Origin: Timema cristinae
Taxonomy: Eukaryota > Arthropoda > Insecta > Phasmatodea > Timematidae
Assembly (NCBI GenBank): GCA_039000515.1
Contig: JBCFYV010009882.1
Span: forward strand, 61,521,317 to 61,585,316
Length of the DNA: 64,000 bases
Direction of reading: 5' to 3'
Shown here: piece after piece, positions 1 to 12,269 of the stretch
Layout: the number at the start of each line of letters is the position of its first letter
Numbering within the stretch: the stretch's first letter is position 1
Made by a program: the position numbers and the translations under genes
Notes under the pieces: model-generated
Seen by the model: only the letters and a program-made list of their open reading frames with translations
Databases searched by the model: none
What the model was told of the DNA's origin: nothing

Positions 1-365
1 ACCATGACAAACATTCCCAAGATACCCATTTGGGGACCAACTCGTTAGGTCCATTATACAAATATTTCAAGTCTTTGAAAAATTAGTCGTCAGTAAACTA
101 CCCATAAATGACTTTCTACCCCAAAAACTAGTGCACATTGTTATTTTATATAACAAACATTTACAAGATACCCATTTGGAAATACATATTTGGAGATTTT
201 TTTAATATAATAAATGAGGTTTTACCCCCAAAAAAGTTTAAAGTGTTATTATTCATATCAAACACTCCCAAGCTACCCACTTGGAACCAAATCATTAGGA
301 TTATTTATAAAATATTTCAAGTTTTCGATAAATAAGTTATCAGTAAACTATCGATATAAGAATTT
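1..365. repeat. Degenerate tandem repeat, about 2.5 units
   Basis: A unit of roughly 130-150 bp recurs. The phrases AAACATTCCCAAGATACCCA (near 10), AAACATTTACAAGATACCCA (near 156) and AAACACTCCCAAGCTACCCA (near 259) each lead into a TTTCAAGT...CAGTAAACTA or TACCCC-AAAAA block. A weaker related piece lies at 4915-4990 (GAGTAAACTACCC...TTCTCC-ACAAAA). No transposon protein is visible. The window edge cuts the array, so its full size is unknown. Confidence 0.5.
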
Positions 366-1719
366 TTACTTCTTTTTGTAATGAAATTATAGAAAGTTTG
401 AAAATTTTCTAAATCTGGCTTGAAGATTCTGTTCAAAATTGGTATCAAGGAAAGGTTTTACACGATAACTAAGAATAGGGTTTTATTTTTACAAATTACA
501 AATAATTTTAGGTGGGGTTACAAACTAATTTTTACAAATTTTAATTTTATTTTTTAAATATTTAAACTTTTGACTTAGACTCTATACATAACATATTTTT
601 ATTATGATTAACAAGATAATATGTTTGTTTTTTGTGAATAAAACTTACTGAAGAGTATTTTACTGAAAACAAATTTGAAAATGTTCCTTGAAACTAGAAT
701 AAATAATTAATAAAGTTTATCAATTGAGTCATATTATATATTTTATACAGTTTGATATCACCGTTTTTTAAAGCGTATATATTGAACTTATTGTTCAGCA
801 ATACATGTTTCAAACAAACTGATCATATATATTTTAATTTTCTATTTTATTCATGTTAGTTTTTCAAAGATATTTTTTGTGTATCTTCTATGTTTTGCTG
901 TGAACGGTTTTAATGTTTATATATAAAACCAAACGGTCATCAATGTACTATGTTAAAAACAGGGAAGGGCCTTGTAGTGGTTCTCCCAAATATTTGATGA
1001 AAGAGTTTTAATTTTATTTTAAACATAATATGTGAGGCAAGGAAACACCGATGTTCTAAGAAACCCAAGCTTATAACAAGATTGAAATCTATAATATATT
1101 ATCAAATATTATTTTCTGACTTCTATTCTGCTGATTATTTTCCTTAGAATGCTTCATCATCTAGTAAGCTTTCACTCCTGATTTATTATCTTTACATTAT
1201 TTGAATATCGCACATGGAAAATTCAAGTTATAAAAAAGCTATAAATTATAATTGATTTGGTCTTGGTAATTTTACAGGGGATTCAAAATATAAAGCATAG
1301 AATTGAAATCATCGCAATGAATCCTGAGTAGGGGCAAGTTTTTTTTTTTTTGGATACTAGAATCAATGCTGTGAACTTAAAATAGTTGAATGCACTAATA
1401 AAATGTTTTGGTTTCATTTACATGCTTAGGTCTTGTTTATTATTATATGTTTTAATTAAAATTTAAATATCAATAAAAAAACATATTGCATACTAGACTA
1501 TTAATAAATATGAATTTATATTTTCTTAAGTAGACGTTATGTTTAAAAAAAGCTGAATACTACTTTTTGTGGTTTATAGATAGAAATAATGAAAATTTCA
1601 AGAATAATTTATAAACAAAGAGTTTATTTTACAATACAGTAATAAATAAGCTTAATAGGTTTTTCAAATACAAATTATATATTTTAAATAATTATATAGA
1701 ATATAATTTTTTCTTAATG
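366..1719. other. No gene recognised (AT-rich)
   Basis: Very AT-rich sequence with homopolymer runs and no reading frame or repeat family that I can identify. It lies upstream of the first recognised sif exon, so it is either 5' flank or an upstream intron. Confidence 0.5.
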
Positions 1720-2165
1720 TTGATATCATCATCATTATGTCATCAATCTTATAATTTGTTTGCTTCATCTTTCCACTTTGGCCTCTCCTGGGACAAATTT
1801 CTTACATCTTTGTAGCTTCTTCCACAAACATCGTTCGCTATTCGATTAATTTACTCAAGTCTTGGTCACCCTCTGGAATTTCCTTCTTTCACATCTACTT
1901 ATATAATTATCTTCTTCACACAATGATGTATCATGTATCATATTAATCATTTTTATGTATAACTTTCCAAATTTCCTTTCTTCATTTGTTTTCTAAGTAT
2001 TTCAGTAATTGATACCATATCCATTTATGATAATATCATCATTCTATTGTAGCCACACATTTCAAATTATTCCAATATTTTCTTTTCAGTTGAACCAATG
2101 GTCCATATTTTACATCTATAAATCGTAACGCCCCAAACATATACCTATAGAAATCTTTACTCGAT
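1720..2165 (-). mobile_element. Non-LTR retrotransposon 3' end remnant (LINE)
   Basis: Read on the minus strand, the segment 2165 to 2050 gives a run like VWGVTIYRCKIWTIG followed by EKKILE-FEMCGYNRM. This matches the post-RT region of RTE-type LINE polyproteins (the YGSETWTI...LEAFEMWCYRRM signature). Further left comes GRPRLE-INRIANDV, the usual GRPR-containing C-terminus, and then a TGATGATGATGAT tail near 1725-1745 of the kind that ends such LINEs. Stops and frame changes interrupt it throughout, so it is a fossil. Clade assignment is by recognition only. Confidence 0.6.
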
Positions 2166-2757
2166 TTACAAATGTATGTTTATCTAGGTTAGTGATGTGT
2201 TCTTGTTATGAAAAGCTTTATTCACCTGTTGATATGTATATAATAACAAATGTATTAAACACTGATTGTGTTAATAATAAAAAAATTTATTTTAAAAGAA
2301 TACAAAGTGCGTTTTTCACTGTAAAAATAATATACTTATTGTCATAAAACCATCAGGCACATGAACAAACAATAGGAAATTCCGTAAAACTCTTATATCA
2401 AGATCGGCAGTTGGTTTCGAACAGCTGGTTATCACTTCTGTGGAAGCAATTCCTTGCAAGATTCATGGTTGTCAAATTTTTAACTGATCGTGAGTTAGAT
2501 GACATCTGATTGGCTGTTTGTCAAACTAATGACCTTTTAAAAAGGTCATATTCGGGCCTTACTCCCCATAAAATAATCTATTACAAATTTTTAATAAAAA
2601 ATATGGATGTTTAGCAAATAAATTATGACATCTCTCGTATTCGAACAATTATTTTAATACGTGTTTTCTTAATATTTGAGAGCATATGAGAATGGTTAAA
2701 TTAATCCAAAGAATGTTTAATTTAGTATAAAATGTAAATTAATTGAATCGAAATAGC
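2166..2757. other. No gene recognised
   Basis: AT-rich sequence between the LINE fossil and the hAT element. I see no coding or structural feature. Confidence 0.4.
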
Positions 2758-4572
2758 CAGTGGTGGCTCGTGTATAGGCACTGTGGAACTGCAGCAGCCC
2801 CTATTTCCACTTGATATTATCGATAACATTTAATATAATGATTCCTTTTTTCTTAGATTCTTTCTTAATTTTTGTAGTACAATATATATTCATTAAGCTT
2901 AATGTCAGTAATTCAGTAGCCATCACCTAGTTTATTTAAAAAAGATACAAAAATCTTTGTATGAAACTGTGCGCTTCACAGTGCCAGTGACGTGGTGTTT
3001 GAATGTTGTGCGCAAGCGCACATATGAGGTGAATGGAGAGGAAGGCGAGACTTAAAGGTAGAGAGAGCACTTATACTCTCGCAGTGCCGACTCTGGCGTG
3101 ATGGTGGAAGAATTTTTTTTCTCTGCGTGTGGTGTGATTAAAAACTGTGTACCATATTCTTGAATGTGACAAAGTGTAGAAGAGTGTAGAATTATATTAT
3201 TATTCTGCTTCCATCTATTATATTTGATTCATATATTTTCGGATCTTTTACTTAACAGAAAACTTTAACCAAGACTTTGCATACTCAAGAAATAATTTAT
3301 GTGACTGTAAGTGAACTTCAAAAGCCTAAGTTTTCCCAGCTATCTCTCCATGAGAAAGTTACAGTTAAGAAATGAGGTCGTTCAACACCTGTTAGTCTAA
3401 TATCTCAACCGATCAAAAGCAACAACAAGAAATATATTTGTAGCTTTATTTCTGAATGGTACCAACGTAAAAGTGGACGACAGCATTTCACGTCCATCTT
3501 CTACAAGTTGGAATTTAAACACATGGACCATAAAACGAGTTCATGAAAATTTACAACCTTTAAAAAACTGTCTTACTGAAATTCAGTCAACATCAGATGC
3601 AAATAAAAACATTTCAGATGCAACAGGAATTTTAATATACCTGAATGATGATAATTTCAAGTAATGGTTAGATCTTTTTCATCAGATTATGCCTAATGTT
3701 GAAGTAATTTACAACCAAATGCAATCTCGAAAAATTAATGAGTTTTAAGTTAATGAATACATAACAAATTTCAAAACTGCTATTTTAGAATTGAGAAACT
3801 TAAAGTACTGTGAGAATCCTTCAAAGACACTCATGGCAGAAGCTAAGAAAGTGTGAGACTATATATGTGTTGATATAATGGACCAATATTCTTCCACTAA
3901 ACACTTAGTACCTGCTAAATTGTTCAACAAGAATTGCTTTACTAGTTTTAAGAATGAACATTTAACAAATGAGATAGTACTGACCACTGAAGCTTATCCT
4001 ATAATTGACAAAGAAAAGCTTTAAACTGAGCAGAATGTATTCTATTGTAGGACTGATATTCACGAATATTGCAAATTAATTGAGCTGCTGAAATTTATCT
4101 TGGGAAATAATCCAGATGATGTTTTTAGTGAAATTACGAAACTGATAAAAACCCTCTTGACAATTCCCATGACTACATCAAAGGCAGAGTGCTGCTTTTC
4201 AACATTGAAAAGAATAAGAACTTGTTTAAGTAGCACTATGAATTCGGAAAGACTAAATACGCTTGCAGTACTTTCAATGAAGAGAAATTTCCTTAATTGT
4301 CATCCAGAGATCAAGGAGAAAATTATTGAACTTATTGCGCAAATTAAAACAAGAATAATGGATTTCATTTTTAAATGAATAGATCAAGCTTGAACTGTAA
4401 CAATTTAAGTTAAAGTAAGTAAGAAATGTTTGGTTTTTTTTAATGATTTTATCAAGTTCCTGAATAAATTTTCTTTTTACACATGTTTTTTTCCTTTTAC
4501 ACAATTTTAAAACAAAGGCTAAACCTTTTCTAGATTAGCACCCCCACTAATTTTAGCTACGAGCCGTCACTG
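2758..4572 (+). mobile_element. hAT element copy 1, internally deleted
   Basis: The ends are imperfect inverted repeats: CAGTGGTGGCTCGT at 2758 and the reverse complement of CAGTGACGGCTCGT ending at 4572. It is homologous over most of its length to the inverted copy at 22204-24944. It lacks about 0.93 kb: sequence jumps near 3470 from the block matching 24235 to the block matching 23294, removing the zinc-finger side and the central transposase region. The 8-bp flanks (GAAATAGC and AATGCAGA) do not match, so no target-site duplication survives. Non-autonomous and inactive. Confidence 0.8.
3473..4378 (+). pseudogene. hAT transposase remnant (middle and C-terminal dimerisation region)
   Basis: The best piece is the frame at 4100-4378. 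It carries the hAT C-terminal dimerisation signature, with AECCFSTLKRIRT corresponding to the family motif SEAERxFSxLKxIKT, then MNSERLNTLAVLSM and a short tail. Upstream, 3473-3664 and the stretch after it encode central transposase sequence. It is broken by stops at 3662, 3746 and about 4022 and by the deletion near 3470. This is the type of hAT transposase often annotated as zinc finger MYM-type 1-like or DUF4371. No function is expected. Confidence 0.75.
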
Positions 4573-7500
4573 AATGCAGAGCCCCACTGCTTCCCCCTGT
4601 TCCATTACCACTGCATGAAGCGTTCTTCAAGTGTAAGAATATACCTCACTAAACATTTGTGTCTATGGTACATATATGTCATGCGAATTAAGACTTACTA
4701 CTAGTTTGCATAGTATTTATCTATTATCAAATATGATGATTATTAACATAGCACTAATTTTCTTTCAATATATATTCATATATTTTAGTTTGGTATATCA
4801 CAGTAAGAATTTGGAGCTGCTTCTTTCTAGCCAGCTGGTAGTGGAAAATATAAAATGAATCGAATAAAAAATTGACCCAGGCCATAGGCTGGAAATAGTA
4901 AAGGATGTAGTAATGAGTAAACTACCCTTAAACGATTTTCTCCACAAAAAACAAGTTATGTATAGAGTTTTATTTATCATGTCAATTATTCCCTCGATAT
5001 ACTGTACTCTATAAACAAAATCATGAGAACCATTTAAAAAAAAAAAAAAAAAAATTACTTAGCTGTAAACCAATCTTAAAATACTTTTTAACCAAATACC
5101 AGCTCCATAGTGTTATTTGGGAGGTCAACCACTCTCTATATATCCATTTTAAACAAAACCTTTAAATTTATTTTCGAAAAATTTGCAATTAATCAAAAGC
5201 ACTCATCATTACACAACCTTCCTTTAATTCGATGGCTAGGGTCAAAAACAAAAAACAATACTTGAGATATAGCCCAAATATGTATAAATATTATATTTGA
5301 TAAAATACATCTTATGGTTTGGAATATGTGGCCAGGGAAAGACAGAATAACAGACTAATGGGTAGACAAACAGACAAGGGGACTGACACAATTGTAAAAT
5401 TAACCATATTGGGTTCGGATTAACATTAATCCTAGTCTAGAGATAGATTAATTTTAAGACTTTAATACCCTCTGATGATATGAGAAAGTAAAATACATTA
5501 ATCTAAATAATACAATTTTAGTGTTTATAGAAAGATAGATTAGCTCTAAAGGTCAAACTTATAAAGTGTATTCAGTAATATTATTTAAAGCCATAGTGTT
5601 CATCTGAAAAAATAAAGATAAAATAATGATGTTGAAACGAACATACATTTAATCTATAAGCAGTTAGTAGATCATAGAGTCATACTGAAGGCAACATGAT
5701 TGTAATACAGTATAATATAATGACACTCTAATCAACAAAATTATAACATTTTATTAATGGGAAGCGTATTTTTTTTTGTAATTGTAAATTGTTTGTTACA
5801 ATATGCAATACGATAGAGAAATCAGGTGATAGCCTTTATCATAATTTAATAACGTAAGTAGAAATAAAACACTACTTATATTTTTTATGATCCCTTTATT
5901 CTATTTTCTATAGCCTACGTCTATACAATCTCTTTGAGAGCAATTTAGTTAAATTTATTCTGGTCTTCATGGTTTGTGGTGACCTTTAAAATTGAAATGT
6001 GTCTTGGAGTCCAAACAAACGAAAACACGATGTTTACAGCTTTTTGTGCCACTAGACACAAAGGTGTTGATGAAACCTTCTAGCCCTTGATCATGAAGTC
6101 GATCACTGAATTAACATAGAACGCTACTTACAGCTGCGCACGTATATAACCCATACGATTTCTAAATTCCAATATATGTGTATATAGTTAGAGCTCAGTC
6201 TTTCTATTGTCTCATATACCTTATCCATAGTGAGAAATGGGGCTACTTTATAGTCGTTCACAATGACGTGTGCAGTAAATCAGATCTTTGTCGAAGATGT
6301 CCTCAGAATTAATTTAATAATAGCTTTTCTATTTGTAAATACTAGTTTTTGGAAACTTTATACAAATAAACATCATGACGTAAAGCCGTTGAAATATTCG
6401 ATTAGTTTTGTATTTTATTTCTCATTCGATATAATATTTTGGCTGGTAAATACTTGTAATGTTTCTTCCAAAGTTCCTTAAAATATTAAATGTAAAGAGT
6501 CTAGGTAATAAGAAATTTAAAACCCTAAATTTTTTCCCAATACTAAATATAAAAACAAAATTCCCTCCTGATAACTGCACTATTTAGCAGATTAGCACAA
6601 TTTTATTAAAACGAATTTAAAGGTGTTAAAAGAGGATTTAAGAAAAACAAAATAATATTTATTCAGATTAGTTTAGTTCCTAGGTGAAAATCTGACAAAT
6701 ATTTTTTAAGTTTTATATAGATATAATCTTTAAAAGAGGGGGATAGGGCTACATAAATAACCAATCTAATTTAATGATTGATAATATTTTCAAGGACTCA
6801 TGTAATACTTGACACATAATTATGTTTATTACGTATTTAGTACTTTAAGTATTCAACATGAAATACGGTTCAACAGTTTTGAATCTTGATCTTTGTCCTA
6901 AAAATCTCAAACGAAATATTTGTATCCGTATTATACATATGTTTTACTAGTATGTGTGCTAGAATGTTAACTACTCGTACAATTGAAAAATCACTTCAGT
7001 TTAAGCTTTGCCCATGTATACTCCTATTAATTAAACGGTACATGAGACACTTAAGTTTTTTATTTAAGAAGCTCTTGATTAGACTCTTACATCATATGTA
7101 TTTAACCATTTTATCTTGACATCTCTAAGGAGTCAATTAGGGCCTAATTAATTATACACGTAAAAAGTTTCTGATTTGATTCAATGGTGTTGATGAGTAG
7201 TGTGTTCCTAAAGCTTGCCACGTTGTGGACTCAACCAATACACAGATTTTTTGAAAGAGAATCCCAGTTAAAATATAGTATATAAAATACTTTTTATTAA
7301 TGTCAATTAAGAAATGATAATTTTTATTTCTTCCCAAACTTCAACCAGGAAATAAATGTAGCTAAACCAACATTATACTTTATTTATTATCAACACACAC
7401 ATAAATGTTTGAAAAGTTGGAATTGGTAAATATTTATAAAATGTTGGTACCATTTGAGTAATTAATGTTGTGGTTTTTTCTAAATATTGATAAATTAACA

Positions 7501-8394
7501 CATGTGTTTACTTAATGATAACGAGATTCGAAACACTCAATGAAGTTATTTCTAAAGTGAACACCCACATGCATAAACATCCACTGGGAGTATTATCAGT
7601 ATAAGACGATCACACGATCTAAGAAAATTATCTATAAAATAATAGCATTTAAATATACTTATTTAAAACCTGACTAATTACAAAAGTGAGAAATAATGTG
7701 GGCAAAACTGGTGTTGTATACATATAAAATCGAATTTTTCCCACAGTTCTAATTTTATCAGGTCTAGTGACTTCAGCAGTGGAGGCTTTTAAACGCTTTA
7801 ACAAAGAAGAAAAAAGAGAAACACCTTTTAATGCTCTCACAAAGGTTAGCAAGGGTTAACAAGGGTACCCTTAAGTTCAAGCTCTTTTTACTCAGTTTGC
7901 CATAGTTACTTCAAGTGTAAGGTAGAACAGAGTGGAGACATGTATACCGAAAGATAAAAGGAGAATATAAGAAGAACACTCAAAAGTCTGCACAATGAAT
8001 ACACTCTTATTTTCCTTGAAGGTCGCTTGCTATTTGCAACATCGATCGCAACTCATCTTATTCAAGATAATGCCAACAACCACTTGTTCACCACTCACTT
8101 TGATGGTGCAAGAATAATTTAAAAGGCATAGGCATAGATTGTTTTGAGATGAAATATGATATTGTTTGAAACACAATTTCTAGGTGAAGCATGGAAATTA
8201 TTTGTGCAAGGTAAGCAATCATATTGCTAGTAAATATGAGCTAAACTTTTTGATAAAAATAGTATTTATACATGATGTAGCCATGCAATCTTAACTATTA
8301 TGCCAATTTTATATTGATATACTATATTTGGATCAAAATTTTACTACTTATATGAATGGGTGATGCATTTGTTATAATGTCTTAATAGAAATAT
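4573..8394. other. Gene-free AT-rich stretch
   Basis: No exon or transposase was recognised. Small items are a poly(A) run at about 5038-5056 and the weak tandem-repeat relative at 4915-4990. The short frames here look like chance openings in AT-rich DNA, without domain motifs. Confidence 0.45.
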
Positions 8395-8831
8395 GAGGTA
8401 TTTTCAAAAGCTCCCGAGTTTTTTAAATAGCGTGCCAACGCGATGCCGTAACGATGTGCAGAAGGTGTCGTTGCTTATAGGAAAACCTATCAATTTATCT
8501 AACATTTAGCTCGTCATTCTGTTGTGAATATGTATTTAGCTGCATTGTTTGTTTGGAAGCTCTTTGTATGTTTTTTTTGCAATTTTAGAAACTACTGAGT
8601 TTCACGAGCAGCGTATCAAAATCAGCAACCCTTGACGTCAACTGAACATACTAATGTGGCCCAAATTTGGCTAACTATACGTTAAAATCGTCGATTGACT
8701 GTTTAAGAAATTGATGATGAATGCAACATTTCAAAGGGAGTCTGTCGTGATAATCCAACCGAAAAATTGTAGATTCACTGAGTTACTGCAAAGTTATTCC
8801 CATGTCTGCTGACTCATGATCAAAGAGACAA

Positions 8832-9017
8832 TTGCGTCGCGATTTTTCAGGAGCTTTGGATCAGGCAAAAGAGGACGAAAACTTCATTAATATAATTATC
8901 ACTGATGATGAGACATGGGTTTATTGCTGCAATTTTGAGATGAAAACCCAATCTTTACAGTGTGTTGTAAAATTTCATTGGGACCAAATAAAGCGTGGCA
9001 GATCAGGTCGAACGTGA
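8832..9017 (+). pseudogene. mariner transposase fragment (first catalytic Asp region)
   Basis: The open stretch includes RRDFSGALDQAKEDENF, then IITDDETWVYCCNFEMKTQS, a clear relative of the mariner motif TGDExWVxxYDPExKxQS. The first catalytic Asp is retained. The frame then runs out, and the rest of the transposase lies out of frame downstream and beyond the inserted SINE. It is a fragment of a dead cut-and-paste transposase. Confidence 0.75.
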
Positions 9018-9086
9018 AAGTCATGCTGACGAAATTTTTTGACATAATTTGTTCATCACCAATTTTATCAGAGGGACAGACCGTGA

Positions 9087-9376
9087 GGTGACCTGGTGGT
9101 CTAGGGGCAAGGTGTTAGACTTCTATGCTGGGGGTCCAGGGTTAAATCCTCGGTTCCGGCACATATCTATCTGATTGCCAAACCCTTCCTTCAACTCTGA
9201 CAAAGACGTGTATTAATCACAACTTGTGAATGTGTGGAATGCCAGGCCTCCACCATGGTTCGGATCCCACGTAAAACTGTAGGTCCTCCATTTCATCTCA
9301 CAATCTACCTACCAATTCACATTAGCGTAGGTGTGTATAGATTGAACGGGTAGTAAGATGCGGTGCTAATAATAAT
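9087..9376 (+). mobile_element. tRNA-derived SINE, family A, copy 1
   Basis: The head carries an A box (TGGTCTAGGGG, 9097-9107) and a B box (GGTTAAATCC, 9140-9149) at tRNA spacing. The body runs to a shared tail, GGGTAGTAAGATGCGGTGCT, followed by AATAATAAT. A 12-bp target-site duplication, GACAGACCGTGA, flanks it at 9075-9086 and 9377-9388. Removing the SINE restores continuity of the mariner transposase on both sides, which fixes insertion order: mariner first, SINE second. Confidence 0.9.
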
Positions 9377-9855
9377 GACAGACCGTGACTTGGTGGTATT
9401 ATATTGAACTGTTGAATGAGACGTCTGAGAGAAAATGTCAGGTTAAACAGGCTCAAGCTGTGAAAAAACAAATCATCTTTCCTCCATCACGACAACGCGC
9501 CCACACACGCATCACTGCCGATTCGTGACTTTTGCGGCAAAGTGGAGCCAACTGTTCTTTCCCAGCTTCCCTACTCGCCTGACCTGGCTCCCGTGGACTT
9601 TTTCCGGTTTCCAAAAATAAAATCCACGTTGAAAGGACGAGGTTTCGGCACTATCGAAGACATCAAGGAAAAATAGCAGACGGGCTTACACGTGATCCCA
9701 AAAAACACCTATCAGGATTGCTTCAAAAAACGAACTGGCTTTGGGAGTGGTCTATCAACTGGGGAAGAGAGTACTTTGAAGGTGACAAGGATGAATAGCT
9801 CGTAGATAAGCCCGAAAAAGTTATAAAAAGAAGTTAGGGAACACTGTAAATAGAG

Positions 9856-10040
<185 letters not shown>

Positions 10041-10084
10041 ATGTATTTGCACATCAAAGATGGCATCATATAAAAGTGTGTTAA

Positions 10085-10560
10085 CGCCAACATTGTTGTG
10101 TGAATGTGAAACATGGGTCTGTCAGGAGAAACACAAGAGCAGGATGAATCTGTTTGGAGTGAGATATTTTAAATGTCTTGGAAAAACTGATATGCATGGA
10201 GTCAGTAATGAATGGGTGCTGAAGTAGTGTGGTTTGAAAGAATTCAATAGGTTAACGTGAAAGAAGCGTTTTAAATTTTATTGAGCATGTTGAGAGGATT
10301 TGTGTGGATCGATTGACGAAGCAAATATATATTTTAAGAGTATATGTATCAAAAGGAAGGGGTATGGCATGTAAGAAATGGTTAAATTTTTTATAGGAGT
10401 GTGAGAAAAAGAGAAACATTAAGAGTTTTAAAAATAAAATAGCATATACAACTCGGTGAATGTTTTTTAAGCAAAGACAATGTGCAAGCCTATAGAAATG
10501 TGGAGAAAGTGCTTGAGGCCGGCTAACGTAGTGTTTTGTTGTTTCTTGAACTATATGCAC
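10085..10560 (+). mobile_element. LINE 3' end remnant
   Basis: Plus-strand translation in pieces gives [19 protein letters not shown], then a CGLKEFNRLT block, an HVERICVDRLTKQIY block and finally ECEKKRNIKSF. This order matches the C-terminus of a common arthropod LINE polyprotein (the CESWV...SRIN...RCGLKE...HLERM...RLTKQIY series). Stops and frame slips break it. The same region read on the minus strand opens a 102-codon frame, which is a shadow. Confidence 0.6.
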
Positions 10561-12123
10561 AGTTTATTGCCTAACCCCTAAGGGAACTGTGTGATGAAAC
10601 ATAAGCCAGTAACAGCAATTCTCAATTATCAATAAGAAAATTGACATCTTATTTCAAAGATAACACAAACTTATTTTAAAACGTCCTAAAAATCCTTGAA
10701 CTATTTATGTATCATTTGTAATTCATAAAATATATAGGGTGTTTATTTTTTAACATTTTAAAACGCCTTTTCAACAGTCAGATGAGTACAGATAGGTATA
10801 TAAGTTTATAGACTAGAATATTTATTTTACTGGTAAGAAGAAATAGTAAAGTTATAGTAACTCAAAAGCTTGTAGCGAATTTCCAATTTTATTTTGACAA
10901 TATTTGTTTTTGAGACAATTTTCTTAGTCCTGATTTCATTCTCACATTCTCCTAAAGCTTTTGTTAGTAACGTCATAATAATTTGAAAAGCTTATGCTCT
11001 ATACCCTACACTCTAGTGTTCAAAATTTTGTTTATCTTTTATTATGAACTGAATTATAAGGATATGTTATTAATAATATTAAATAAATTATGTCCGATTC
11101 ATTTTTAAATATGTCTTAAATTTTATTTTATCCTCTAAATATCCTCAAACAAATTTGCAAATTTTTTGTAAATATCTTATTTAATATGAAACGATTACAT
11201 TATTGAGGAATATACTCTTGGGTTTTAAACTAATCTAGATAATAAAAAGAGAATAACCGTCTCCCCATCTATCTTAGTTACAAATTATATTTACAAATCC
11301 TATTAAAGTTAGCTTCTACCAAAAATGTGACATTTATTTTAAATTAGGCCTGCAACGTCAGTTGATTACCATGTAGTGGCGTGAATACGTAATGTATAGA
11401 CCTCTAGACCACTCAGCTTCCAGTGTGACTTGTTTCACTTTTATTAAGATTTCTAACAAAAAATATTCATATTCATAATGTTCTAGTCATTCCCTTACAT
11501 AAAGTTCAAAGCCATTAAATAAATGTTTTGGGGGTTTTGTACAAAACGAGTATAAAACATTTTTGATGTCAACGAGCTAGAAGCCCACCAGAAAGTGAAG
11601 AGATCTGAGACGTTATAACAGCAATTATTTTGATTATTGTTGATGAGGAAGTTGGGGTCTTAGTTTCAGAAAAATTACTATTAGGTATCTTTCATATGTT
11701 ATTTTTCTATGAGGTTTTCTCAGTGTACTTTCACGTTTACGGGGTGACCACTCAATTGAATTATCTTCCTCATCCCTTCGCACAACCTTAAAAAATATTG
11801 ATTTTGTTGTTAGACACACTAATTAAATAAAAATTATTAAGAGTAGAATAGTCAATACATTACTATATTTTTAATTAAAATTTGTTCTGAAGGGTAATAT
11901 ACCATTGTCAACCAAATAAAATTCCTTTTGGATTAAAATAATTAACCAAAACCATTAGAGATATGGGATATAAGATAAAATATGTTTGGGCTGCTATCAA
12001 CGGGATAATCCCCAGTCTGTTATTATACTTATTATTTCCATGGATAGCCCATCCGCCTTCAATGGGGTCTTCTTTCATTGTTCTTTTTCTTGGATAAGTG
12101 ACTGATGAGTGGTGTTGTTGTAG
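10561..12123. other. Upstream flank or intron of sif
   Basis: AT-rich sequence with no recognised exon. Its last part (about 12065-12123) is pyrimidine-rich and ends in GTTGTTGTAG, a splice acceptor for the exon at 12124. The sequence is therefore probably intronic for at least one transcript, with upstream exon(s) outside the window or unrecognised. Confidence 0.5.
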
Positions 12124-12269
12124 ATGTCGGATGACGACCGCATGTCCCTGACAACGGCTGTCAGTGACGAGGAGGATGCTGAGAGCGTTCATAATTCACC
12201 CTACAGAGGCAAACAGACGGGTACCGCCGCTGCTTCCTTCAACTGTACTGGCGCGGTTAGAAAGGCTGG
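12124..12269 (+). CDS. sif: sif exon 1 of those recognised: acidic N-terminus leading into PH
   Basis: The exon opens directly after an AG acceptor with ATG and encodes 48 codons plus two bases. It begins [18 protein letters not shown] and ends with [11 protein letters not shown], the sequence that precedes the first PH domain in insect still life. The donor is GG|GTGAGT at 12270. The split Gly codon is completed by the next exon. The ATG may serve as the start in a short isoform, or as an internal Met in longer isoforms that carry an extra N-terminal region. The acceptor immediately before it shows that it is spliced to something upstream, coding or non-coding. Confidence 0.9.

Larger units (their letters stand above)
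8395..9845 (+). mobile_element. mariner (Tc1/mariner) remnant interrupted by a SINE
   Basis: Two blocks belong to one mariner-type transposase. The first, up to about 9086, contains the DExW block (IITDDETWVY) that follows the first catalytic Asp. The second, from 9377, contains a block reading HDNAPTH and then YSPDLAPVDFF with the third Asp. This agrees with the DD34D pattern of mariner. Between them sits a SINE flanked by a 12-bp target duplication. Frameshifts and stops are frequent. Terminal inverted repeats were not confidently identified, so the outer limits are approximate. Confidence 0.75.

Noticed and set aside
2750..4580. 8-bp target duplication around hAT copy 1
   Set aside because: The flanks GAAATAGC and AATGCAGA do not match, so none can be claimed.
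10252..10560. 102-codon minus-strand frame
   Set aside because: Opposite strand of the LINE 3' end, whose plus-strand motifs are clearer.
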